In this document: positions 1 through 9,700 of the stretch, piece by piece
Numbering within the stretch: the stretch's first letter is position 1
Layout of the letters: each line of letters starts with the position of its first letter
Made by a program: the position numbers and the translations under genes
Source: Luzula sylvatica
Taxonomy: Eukaryota > Streptophyta > Magnoliopsida > Poales > Juncaceae
Length of the DNA: 64,000 nucleotides
Direction: 5' to 3'
Assembly: GCA_946800325.1 (NCBI GenBank)
Contig: OX326957.1
Span: forward strand, 23,809,554-23,873,553
Notes under the pieces: generated by a model
What the model was told of the DNA's origin: nothing
What the model saw: the letters and a program-made list of their open reading frames with translations, nothing else
The model's database searches: none

Positions 1-1
1 T

Positions 2-85
2 TACGACGTGCAAAACGGGAACAATGCGGATTGGGGGAGTTATTTTTATTATGGCGGGCCCGGTAAAAACCCTAATTGTCCATAA
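2..85 (+). CDS. possible 3' end of an unrecognised gene
   Basis: The first 85 bases are clearly richer in G+C than the following spacer. One frame reads as a short C-terminal tail ending in GGPGKNPNCP before a TAA at 83-85. The composition drop right after the stop fits the end of a coding exon. I do not recognise the family, and all open frames are short here, so this is tentative. Confidence 0.25.
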   Translation, partial: YDVQNGNNADWGSYFYYGGPGKNPNCP

Positions 86-649
86 TGTTAAATAAAAAAA
101 TAATTGTGTGTTCTTTCTTTGGTTTGATTTGTTAACTTGTTGTATGATCCAATCAAGCATAGTTCAAATCTTTGGTCTTTTTAATTATTATTATTATTTT
201 TTTGGTTTTAGATTAGGGGAATGTTAACATGTGAATTAGGGTTTGGAATTTAGGGTTTGGTAATGTGTGGAAAAATATGGTCAAGTTTCTGAAGAGAAAC
301 AGGCCTTGTAATGTTGTTTTGTCTTTTAGTGTATTAATTAATTAAGTTTATTTGTCTTCTTGTTATATCACTGTTTGGAGTTATTATCTCTGTGTTCTGT
401 GCTAATAATCTTAATTTTTTCTTGGTTTTATTCTTGGCTCTAAATGGCAAGTGGCATGATAAATGTTAATAATACATTTAGCATTACCTTTAATTATGAT
501 AAAAGTTAGGGAGTTTAATGAGAAGTTCCTTTTGATGTTTTTTGCATTTATCATGAGCATATATATTGCAAGAATAAGGCTGCAGTGATGTTTAGTGGGA
601 GGTGGAAAGTGATAGAGGTGGCCTTTTAATGATTGCATAAAGTACATTA
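86..649. other. AT-rich spacer
   Basis: Probable 3' UTR and spacer of whatever ends at base 85. I see no coding signal, structural RNA or repeat in it. Confidence 0.4.
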
Positions 650-1245
650 TTTTTGCAAAAATATTCAAATACCCCTTGAACTTTATAATTATTTGAAAAA
701 AATCCACTTTTACCTCTTAAACTATTGTCAAATACTCCTTAACTTTATAATTATTTGAAAAAAAGTCCATTTATACTTCTTAAATTATTGTCAAATGTTC
801 AATATATCCACTAAACTTTAATATTATTTAATTAACTTCATGAATTGTCAATTTTATTCAATTAACCCCTCCGTCCGTTGATTGATGATTGTACAATTAA
901 CCGATGACATGACATTGCCAATCTATCATAAAAAAATTATTTTTATCATCATGTCAAACAATTTGGATCCAAATCTAATAATATTTAAATTCAAATATCC
1001 AAACCCGCAGACCAAAATTGACATGATAATAAAAATATTTTTTATGACATGATGACAATGCCATGTCATTAGTTAACTGTACAATCATCGTTTAACGAAT
1101 GAAGAGAATTAATTAAATAAATCAAAAGTTCATGAGATTGATTGAACAAATTAAAATTTAATAGAGGCATTGAATATTTAACAATAATTTAGGAGGTAAA
1201 ATGAAATTTTTTCTAATTATTTTTGCACAAATATGTACACAAAAA
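650..1245. mobile_element. foldback element with long imperfect inverted arms
   Basis: The left arm (about 650-950) and the reverse complement of the right arm (about 1010-1245) share a long imperfect match. Shared landmarks are TTTTACCTC.TAAA.TATTGT, then GATGATTGTACA.TTAAC, then ATGACATG.CATTG. The left arm also holds an internal tandem duplication of about 60 bp (roughly 685-810). The outer ends are eroded and I could not fix a target-site duplication. Such a non-autonomous foldback (MITE-like) element fits best; a decayed Mutator-type element is possible. Confidence 0.6.
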
Positions 1246-1567
1246 AATGGGTGCACGAAATTTGGATTTATGTACCAAACTATCTAGAAATTACTTTTTA
1301 GGGGAGGGGCCAAAGTTTAAAAAGTAGATTTTTCTTTGAATTTTGGCTTTTTATTATGTTTTGGGATCATGGATCACGAGCAGCACTGATTATTTCTCTT
1401 TTTCGTTTCACATGATCTACTGTACGCTTTATTTTTGGTTGCATTCGAATCAAATTATTGCACCTCTGATTTTTCTCTCACATTTTATGCGTGGCCCTTT
1501 GTGTGTCTGTTTACTGACGTTTCGTTTCGTTAGATTTAAATATTTACATTATTTTCGATCAATTCTT

Positions 1568-4293
1568 TTATTGGGCGGTTGGAATTGTAGATCTTGCGGC
1601 TTGAAGCATTTCGACTATTAGAGTCTTCACGTCCCTGTTTTAAAATTAATCAAGTTAAATTTTGATTTTTGAAATTTTATTTGAAATTTGAAATTTGAAA
1701 TGGTTACTTTCTATCTTGGGCTGGTCTAGGAAATGGGATTCTCAGTTTCATTGTATTTCCCTGAAAACCAGCCTGAAAATAATAAACAATAAAAGTAAAT
1801 AAATGAATGAATACAAATTATTTAATTAAATAGATTTTATATGAGTTATTTATTACCTTTACATTGAAGCCAAGGCTATCCAAATCCAGCATATATGCAG
1901 AATCCACCTAAAATATATATATTACCCTTTCATTAAACTTGCTTTCAATCAAGTAATAAAATTAAATATATACATACATATAATTTCATAATATTTTGGA
2001 AAACACTGTATTTTTGGAACAATATGAGTCGGACAAATGTTTTTTATGTACCAAAATATCCCTCATGGGATATTGTGTTTTTATCTTATTTCGTTCATAA
2101 AAATATCAAATATTTTGACCAAATTTTAAATATGTAACGCTTTAATATTTGATAAATGACACAAAATACAGAAAAACTCAACAAAAGGTTCTAATGAGTT
2201 TAAAAAAAATATATAGGGAGTTTTCAGAAATATGCAGAAAAGTTATAAAATCATATTATATTAACTATCTTATAGTAACACAGGATTAGAAATATCATAA
2301 CAAAAATATTGATACATAATTAAGGAATATTATTAATTGATATCTATTATTTGATTTTAGAATTTTACTCAAAAAGTATATCGTCATTAGTATTTAATAA
2401 AACATATATTCATATGATTAAACAAATTATGCTACTATTCAAATTTTGTTAGCTTTCGAAATATTGTTTCGTTCATTTTTTTTTTTTTTTGTAATTAATT
2501 TTGCCAAAAATATTTCCCTCAAGTATATAGTTTAATCGTTGATTTTGGAGTATTAAATATTAAAAATACCTTAATTGAAGTAGAGTATTGAACAATTAAT
2601 TTTGTATCGTCAGAGTGATCCCTATTCATGTGAGACTACAAAATATATATACACAAAATTCTATCACAGAAATTAATCATAAAAAAATTCAAAACTATAA
2701 AAAATAAAGGACATGTTTAAAATTACCGTAACAGGCTTTGCAAATTGGGAGATTGGATCCATTTCCGCAGCCTCGAATTCCTCCCCGCTAAACTCTGCCA
2801 CCAATAAAAATTAAAAAACATAAATATTTTAAGTGATCTTTGCAAAAACGCCCCTGCATTATGCCGAAATTACAAAAATCCCCTATGACGTTTAAAATTG
2901 CAAGAAAAAGAAAAACATCAGGAGTGTGGTTCTGCAACTAATTTAAGAATATAAGGGTTGTTTTGCAATTTTGAATAACATAGGAGCCTTTTTGCAATTC
3001 AACAATAATGCATTTTTTTTTTTTGGAAATTTCTACAATTTAAATTAATTGTTTACCTCCTGAACCAAGGAGAGCGGTAGCAACACCAGAAACATATCGC
3101 ACAAACTTTGGTTTTATTTCCACAAATCGAAAATCTCCAAAATCAACCTTCAAATTTTAGAATATTAAATAATCACCCTTACGTAAAAAATAAAATAAAT
3201 TGTAAATATAATTATATAAATTAAGTTTACCCAAAATGCATCAGGGTGTTTTTGCAAATATGCACTTCTCACACTTTCTCTCCCTTCTTCTGAAACCTGA
3301 ATTTACATAAAACAATCCGCCTTAAAGATTTTCGATATTCCAAGAGTTTGGTTTTATATAAATATGAGAAAATACAAGGGTGTTTTTGAAAAATTCCATT
3401 TAAAAGATTCTTACAGTGATAGCATCACCATAAAGAGTTATAACAGTATCGGTTCTATCTTCAGGATCCTTAGCCACGAGTAACGAACATTTAGGGTTTG
3501 CAGAAATATTCTATAATTAACCAAAAATTAACATAAATTAGAAACAAAATTAATATATACTCGTAAATTTAATATTGGTTTGAGTAAACCTTAGAGTGGA
3601 CAGCTAAGCTGCTAATTGCTAAAATAGGAGAGCCATTTTGATCACAAGCAAAGTCAACCATTGATCCTGATGGATATCCTTCATGCTCCTTCAAAAATAG
3701 TATATTGGTCACTAAAAATAGTATATTGGTTAAGATAGATTAATATAAAAAGAGATTTGGGGGAAACCTTAGACTGAGAGGAAAGCATGGCTCTGGTGAT
3801 TTGATTGAGGATTGTTTTTACTTCTACTATTGGTGCTAATCGCGGTGCTGCCTCCTGTTATAATTATCAGGTTTATTTTGGATTAAATTGCTAACTTACA
3901 GAAAGATTTGATTAGTTGAATCAGATCAACGAATTCGAAGAAAACCGGACCTGGTGAGCTCGAATCTTCTCGAAGATATCTATCGATTCCTTGCCTTGAT
4001 CAGCCGATTGAGCCATCTGATCAAAACATTTCAATTTTTGACATACAATTCAAATTCAAGTCCGATTTAATCTCAAACAGATAAATTGAATGGATATCTA
4101 CAATACTACGATCAAACAAAACCTGAGAAGCAGAAGAGGAGGTAGCCATGGAGGAAAATCGCGAAACCGGAGAGGAGAAGCGGCACAGCAGCTTGTTAAC
4201 CGAAGCCATGTGGAAGGTATTTATGCGTGAGAAATGAGGAATCGATGACGGCGTCGAGCTCACGCCACCGTGAGTCATCACAACACACTTCAT
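1568..4293 (-). CDS. HugZ-like FMN-binding split-barrel protein, 12 exons, 330 aa
   Basis: Exons (5' to 3'): 4293-4123, 4016-3951, 3854-3768, 3688-3590, 3510-3415, 3296-3231, 3147-3057, 2794-2727, 2635-2570, 1907-1857, 1772-1708, 1634-1568. All introns are GT-AG and the frame is unbroken for 330 codons. An N-terminal stretch rich in Ser, Arg and Met (residues 1-57) looks like an organelle transit peptide. It precedes a pyridoxamine-phosphate-oxidase-like split barrel with HEGYPSGSMVDFA (about residue 110) and DPEDRTDTVITLYGDA (about 156). A C-terminal DUF2470/HugZ-type domain opens with SHMNRDHSDDT (residue 249) and continues through MLDLDSLGFNVK and IPFPRPAQDRKDVKTLIVEM. Plant members of this family are organellar proteins related to bacterial HugZ and to the glutamyl-tRNA reductase-binding protein, so a role in haem or tetrapyrrole handling is inferred. 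A second in-frame Met at residue 29 is an alternative start. Exon 11 is followed by an apparent in-frame TAA that lies inside intron 11. Confidence 0.88.
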
Positions 4294-4784
4294 CGTTTCC
4301 TTTGTTTAGTTTACTTGGCAGGGTTATGGATGAGAGAGACGAGATATTTACTTAGAAGCCCATAAATGGAAGAAACCCAAATAGGCCCGATATTATGTTT
4401 ATTTTACAAAAGGGCCCATAAATTATAAAGCAATTAAATTAAATTAACTAATTAAGATTTATGTTTGATAATGAATTAGAAGCATTTAAGCTTTATTTTT
4501 GCAATTACGTTTGAATTATCATTTAACTTGGGCCAAATTTCAAATTTAGATGATTTAGTTTGATCGTAATTGTACAGTGATTAATCTACTATAATGATAA
4601 AATGAAATGAAATTTAAACAATTAATTAATGTATGTACCATCCAATTACAATCGACACATCAAGAGAAATTTATGGTATGATGAAACCTAACTAAATTCG
4701 CAAAATAAACATATTTGATCTAGCGAGATCTTTCTTTGAACAACTGAAGGTCTATTCTGTAATACCCTAAAATGGAGACTATAT
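4294..4784. promoter_or_regulatory. promoter side of the HugZ-like gene, then spacer
   Basis: The 5' flank of the minus-strand HugZ-like gene. It contains several GGCCC/GGGCC-type motifs (for example near 4385 and 4411), common in promoters of plant housekeeping genes. I cannot place a TATA box. The rest is AT-rich spacer. Confidence 0.35.
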
Positions 4785-5270
4785 TATAATTAAATTAAAT
4801 CATTTAATCCACCAATTGGAGATTATTTTTAATGGTGTTTGTTATTTTGGTTTCCTTCCAATGCATTAAGAAAAAATTGCATTCTTTTTCTCTTCCGGAA
4901 AAATTTACACATTATTTTTTCTTTGGATGTCGTCAAGTTTCCAATTAATAAATTTTATAGTCGGTAAAAGTTTTTTTGCATGACAATGTAGGATCACAAA
5001 TAATGTGTGCAACAGTGCAAGTCATATTTTCTTTGCAGGAATCATAGTTGGTTAAATCATATTTTCTTTGCAGGAATCATAGTTGGTTAAATCATATTTT
5101 CTTTGCAGGAATCATAGTTGGTTAAATCATATTTTCTTTGCAGGAATCATAGTTGGCTAAATCATATTTTTTTGGATTCATTGGATTTAACAATTTAAAA
5201 AAAACTACCAATGTAATTGATGATTAACTTTTTTTTTCTCAGATTGTTAGGTACTAATTGCAGAATTGTT
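4785..5270 (+). repeat. diverged dispersed repeat, copy 1
   Basis: This stretch resembles 6780-7165 in the same order and orientation. Shared blocks are TTGGTTTCCTTCCAATGCAT, AATAAATTTTATAGT, TTTTGCATGACA, GTGTGCAA, TCATATTTTCTTTG and GGTACTAATTGCA. Shorter related blocks recur at about 15350, 21700 and 30900 in the F-box units. No terminal repeats or coding potential were seen, so the element type is unknown. Confidence 0.55.
5019..5170 (+). repeat. 35-bp minisatellite, about 4.4 units
   Basis: Four almost identical 35-bp units begin at 5019, 5054, 5089 and 5124, followed by a partial fifth. Each contains TCATATTTTCTTTGCAGGAA then TCATAGTTGG. It lies inside the dispersed repeat at 4785-5270. 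The related copy at 6780-7165 has only one such unit, so this is a local expansion. Confidence 0.92.
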
Positions 5271-5929
5271 GAGAATTTTTTCTCTAATTTCAAATTAATT
5301 TTGCTAAGATCAAATAGCTTCAACAGCTAGAGATTTTGTAATGCCTCGACATAAATCAGACACCCATATTGTTTACCAACGATTCAAGATCATCAACCAC
5401 GCCGTCACCCGAATCTCATGCCCACTGGATTTTGCATTTTCGTGTGACTGTATCATCGAGGCCAATCTGGTTTGATATTTGCGTGGCACGACCGATTGCA
5501 TTGTCATCATCTCGTTCGAGGGTACATCATTGATCTCATTCTGTACAAATATAATACATCAATATTTATTATGATTAGAGTGATTATACAAAGAATGTTA
5601 AAAACTGCAGTCACCATCGGTGCCGTCAAATACAAAATAAGGCGACTCGTCTACGAACCATAGTGCAGCCACAAGCCCATAACCTCTCTTTACAAAAAGA
5701 AAATGAAATAGAAATAGAAATTAAATGGATAATTCGAGATTGTTTTTCGCAGATTGTTCACCCACAATCACTAATTTCTTTGGTTTTCTCCTTGTTCGTC
5801 TTTTTTTTTTCATTTAATCCACCATCTAGGAGAATACTCGTGTTATGCGGCTATCATGTTAATTATGTTTTTTTTAATGTAATACAAAATACACATTTAT
5901 TTGATGATATTAATAGTATCGTCCCATAA
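5271..5929. other. spacer without a supported gene
   Basis: Two short open frames at 5472-5663 and 5663-5929 abut here, but they lack family similarity, splice context or composition different from the surroundings. I see no convincing gene. Confidence 0.4.
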
Positions 5930-6810
5930 TAAAATTATTTAAACTTATTTATCTATGATTACGAATTACGAATAATATCAAAGTTAACAGTGAACATAAT
6001 TTAATAAATAATGTAGAAATTTAATTTAGCATAACATAAATATATATTATTTTATATCATGTAATTTTTTTTAAAAAAAAATATTTTTAGAAATAGCAAT
6101 ACTATTTGATAAGTGTTTACAAGTTTAAGAAGTTATTTAGATGGATAATTTTTTTTTAATTTCTATTAACACTAATCATATGAGATCTTATAGTTATAAT
6201 TAAAAAAAAAATAATAATACTTAAAAATTCTATTATATAAATAAAATAGTTGAAAATTATATTATGTAAATATGCATTTTTTGCATTATATTTTATTACA
6301 TAATTTTTTTATAAATTCAAATTATGGAAAACGGCATGTATCAACTATGCTAATATGGATGTCAAAATAAACAGAAAAGTAAAATGAATATATTTGATGA
6401 ACTTTTAAATTAAATTTCTCAAAATAATACTAATTTATGTTGTATTTATAATATTGCATATTGCATATTAAGTTATTAATATTTTGTATATAAACTTTTC
6501 ATCTTTCATTACATTTACATTTGATCATGTAATTTTACATGAAATGATAAATAACAGAATATACTTAGTCTAACATGAAACTAACAATTAGTCCTCGTCA
6601 TTAATATATGATGATGTGGATTCCTGAAATTATTTACTATAGTGTAAAACAATTGACACTTAAATGATTTCAATCAAAGTATGATTGTAAAAAATCAATT
6701 ATTAATGAATGATATGAGTGTTGGCACGTAACATAGTTTAATTGTTGTAATTAATGTGATGATGTGACACAATAATATTGCACAAAATTGGATCTAAAAT
6801 AATAGTGTGA
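5930..6810 (+). repeat. dispersed ~880-bp AT-rich repeat, copy 1
   Basis: This block is colinear with 36620-37505 in the same orientation, with clear divergence. Landmarks shared in order include AATAATATCAAA.TTAA, GATA.GTGTTTACAA, AAACGGCATGTAT then CTATGCTAATATGGATG, ATATATTTGATGAA and ATTGCACAAAATT. It has no coding content, and I could not recognise terminal repeats. It is probably an old non-autonomous element. Confidence 0.6.
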
Positions 6811-7165
6811 GTAAAGTGGAGATTATTTTAAACCACTTCCTTCATTTTGGTTTCCTTCCAATGCATTATAAGAAAATTGTATTTTTTTTCTCTCTTGAAC
6901 AAATCATTATTTCTAACTTGTTTGGAATTAAATTAACAAATTTTATAGTGCCACCTTTTATAGTGCCACCAAAAGTTCTTTTGCATGACATGTCACAAAT
7001 ATTGTGTGCAAATCATATTTACTTTGTAGGTATAGTTAGTTAGGTCATATCTTCTTTGGGTTGAGCCGATTTGAGAAATTGAGAAAAACTAGCAATGTAA
7101 TCAGGGTTCAATTTTTTTTGTTCTTTTTTCACGGACTGTTTGGTACTAATTGCATAATTGAGATT
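6780..7165 (+). repeat. diverged dispersed repeat, copy 2
   Basis: Partner of 4785-5270, with the same ordered blocks from GGTTTCCTTCCAATGCATTA to GGTACTAATTGCA. It carries a duplicated ATAGTGCCACC (about 6956 and 6971) and only one 35-bp-type unit. Confidence 0.55.
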
Positions 7166-7558
7166 TAATTTGAGACAAAACAGAAAAGAAAAAATTTAAG
7201 GCCCACTTGAATATTTGATGGATGCACGGACAAAACCGAAAATATCACGTGGATCCCTCAAATCAAAAGAAATCTGCCATAGAGCATGAGAAATATCCTA
7301 TATATTTTATTCTTTTTATTTTATGAAAATAGAATGGGCTCACAAATCCCACTTCTATTGCTTGATTAATTAACAAACATTATTACAAAAGCATTACATA
7401 AGCATATATAATTAATAAACTAGATAAAACTGCCTAAAACACAAAGCAATAAAAGAAAAAGGATCCAGAAAATATAATGAAAACATAATGAAAACAATAG
7501 TAAATCTAAGATTGCCACACATATATAACTCATAACTTGAAGTTCATTTATACTACTA
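7166..7558. other. AT-rich spacer
   Basis: I see no gene, RNA or repeat structure here. Confidence 0.4.
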
Positions 7559-7567
7559 TTCATTAAT

Positions 7568-8436
7568 GAAATTTTTTCAAAAAACCCCGATCTTTTTTGG
7601 ATATTCTAAAATACCCCCGATCTTTTTGGAAACTCCAAAAAACCTCCTCTACCAAACTTTTATTTTCAAATACTCCCCAACAGGAGTTAAAACTAACCAT
7701 TGATGGTGTTAAAGTTTTTTTGACCAAAATACCCTTCTATTTTCATATGCATATTTTTGTTATTTTTCCATTAATTTTATTAGTTTTAAGAAAATTCATA
7801 AATAATTTTTAATATGTAGTGATTTCAGAAAAATAAAATTATTAAATGTTGTGTTTGTATAATTTTAATATTTCATTTATTATTTATGAAAAACTAACAT
7901 CAGATAATAATAAAATAAACACCTTAAAAATATATTGATAGAAAAATATTTCTTTAAACATTTGGTTTTTTTTTATTTACTTTCATTTTTTTTTATGTAT
8001 TTTTTTAATAGTTTCATGATATTTTAATTTTTAAATATTTGCAAGGTGTTTTTTTAATATTGTTGTTCATCTTATTATTATTTTATGTTGGTTTTTCAGG
8101 AAAAGAAATATAAAAGTCATATATATATAATGTATGAAATATTAAAATTATATAAAGATAACATATGATAATTATTTTTTTTAAATTATTATAAGCTAAA
8201 CAAAGTTAGGACTTTTTTAAAATTAATACAAATAACAAAAATATTCTTTTAATTACTGTATAAAGAAGGATATTTTGGTCATAATTTTTTTTTTATTACC
8301 ATCTATGATTAATTTTAACCTCACAGGGGTATTTGAAAATAAAAGTTTGATAGAGGGTTTTTTTTTGGAGTTTTCAAAAAGATAGGGAGTTTTTTAGAAT
8401 ATCCAAAAAAGATAGATTTTTTTTTGTAAATTTTCC
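7568..8436. mobile_element. Mutator-like foldback element with 9-bp target duplication
   Basis: The two ends are ~180-bp inverted repeats. GATCTTTTTTGGATATTCTA near the left end is matched by the reverse complement at the right end, and further in TCAAATAC.CC and GACCAAAATA.CCTTCT match as well. The element is flanked by the direct repeat TTCATTAAT at 7559-7567 and 8437-8445. Long terminal inverted repeats that begin with G and a 9-bp duplication are typical of Mutator-like elements. There is no transposase, so it is non-autonomous. The open frame at 7597-7812 lies across the left arm and is not a gene. Confidence 0.85.
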
Positions 8437-8445
8437 TTCATTAAT

Positions 8446-9147
8446 TCTACTATCCAAATAATCAAAAGAATCCAAAACAATATCAATTCATATAATTCTT
8501 ACACATACAGTTGAGAGTATAAAAATGAATTTTTTATAATAAATGAGAAGTCTCATATGTCATCCATCAAAAAAAAAATAGGAAAGTGTCACAACATATA
8601 ATTTTTTTATATTTCACACTCAACCAACTATGTCATATGTCATGAGCACAACGACAAAAAATAAATTTAACATTCTTTTTTTGGCATACTCAGTATTCAG
8701 GGTTTCAATCTCACTCAATATTGAGGATTTCAATCATATTATTCGATTTTGGTATTTGCATTCATTCAATACAATATTCTCAATTCACTCGTTACTCAAA
8801 TGAGTAATTATACACAACATGTTTTTGCAATATGATTAACATCATAATGATGAGATGTATGGTTATGATTGAAATAAGTTAAATTAATTTTATGGTGTGA
8901 ATCCAATATCTAACGTTGGACCAATATCTCGTTGCCGATCATACAATAAAAATATGTTGTCTAGAATTACTAATACCCAAATACATCTCAAAATTCATAC
9001 AGCGGGACCAACAATTTTCTATTTTGAAAATAAAAATAAAAATGTGTTGTTCTGCTCTTAATTTACGAAGCTTTTTTCAGGCCAGCACGTCAGAGTATTT
9101 TTCCGCGGATGAGAAGTGATATTTTTCATTGGATGGAATAAAACTTC
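8446..9147. other. AT-rich spacer
   Basis: Nothing supportable was seen. A short open frame at 8916-9119 has no recognisable features. Confidence 0.4.
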
Positions 9148-9163
9148 AAATATAATAACTCTC

Positions 9164-9183
9164 TAGCCTACGGGCACTTTTGC

Positions 9184-9204
<21 letters not shown>
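9164..9204 (+). mobile_element. tiny retroposed poly-A tail insert
   Basis: The direct repeat AAATATAATAACTCTC (9148-9163 and 9205-9220) flanks a 41-base insert made of TAGCCTACGGGCACTTTTGC followed by a long A run. A 16-bp target duplication and an A tail are the signature of target-primed reverse transcription. The GCCTACGGG motif before the A run also occurs at the 3' end of the LINE at 34466-34919 and in the insert near 44580, so this is probably a severely 5'-truncated copy of that kind of LINE. Confidence 0.75.
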
Positions 9205-9214
<10 letters not shown>

Positions 9215-9220
9215 ACTCTC

Positions 9221-9441
9221 CAGGCCGGATCTGTCGGGCCCGTTTAAAACAAACTCCGAATCGGAATTGAGTTTCGGATTCGGGTTAATATTGAAGCCCT
9301 AAAACCCATCTTGCCGAGGCGACCTTACATATTGAGAGCGTCAGTAAAACCCTACTTCCTTTCTTCTCTCCTTAACTCGGCCGCCGCCTCTCTCCTTCAT
9401 CAACTTCGGCGGACTCGCCCTCTCTCATCTCCCCATCGAAG
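9221..9441 (+). promoter_or_regulatory. NOG1 promoter and 5' UTR exon 1
   Basis: The GC content rises here and the stretch contains a telo-box AAACCCTAC at 9347-9355 and CTAAAACCC near 9299. It also contains GGGCCCG near 9236. Telo-boxes are a known mark of plant ribosome-biogenesis promoters. A pyrimidine-rich leader (about 9355-9440) ends at the splice donor GAAG|GTACG (9441/9442). Confidence 0.6.
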
Positions 9442-9673
9442 GTACGCTAGTTCTTCTCCTTCCCTTTGGGTAATAGTGTACTAAAGGCAGTAATTTTTTC
9501 TATTTAGTATTTTGATAATTAGGATCCACGATGTTTTTTTTTAATTGTATTCTTGTTCTTCGTAGCATCGTTATTCTTGTATTTTCAATTACTTAGCTGA
9601 TAAATTATGTTTGTTGACAATATTATAATTTGTAATTACTTACCCGATGTTTCTTTATTCGAATCTTGTTCAG
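9442..9673 (+). other. 5' UTR intron of NOG1
   Basis: Donor GAAG|GTACG at 9442 and acceptor TTGTTCAG at 9673 leave a 27-base leader before the ATG at 9701. The intron is T-rich, as expected in plants. The splice sites were read from consensus only. Confidence 0.65.
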
Positions 9674-9700
9674 GTCGAAACTTCTGTTGCATAATCGAAG

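Noticed and set aside
5472..5929. Two abutting frames of 63 and 88 codons.
   Set aside because: No recognisable domain, splice context or conserved partner; expected by chance in this AT-rich spacer.
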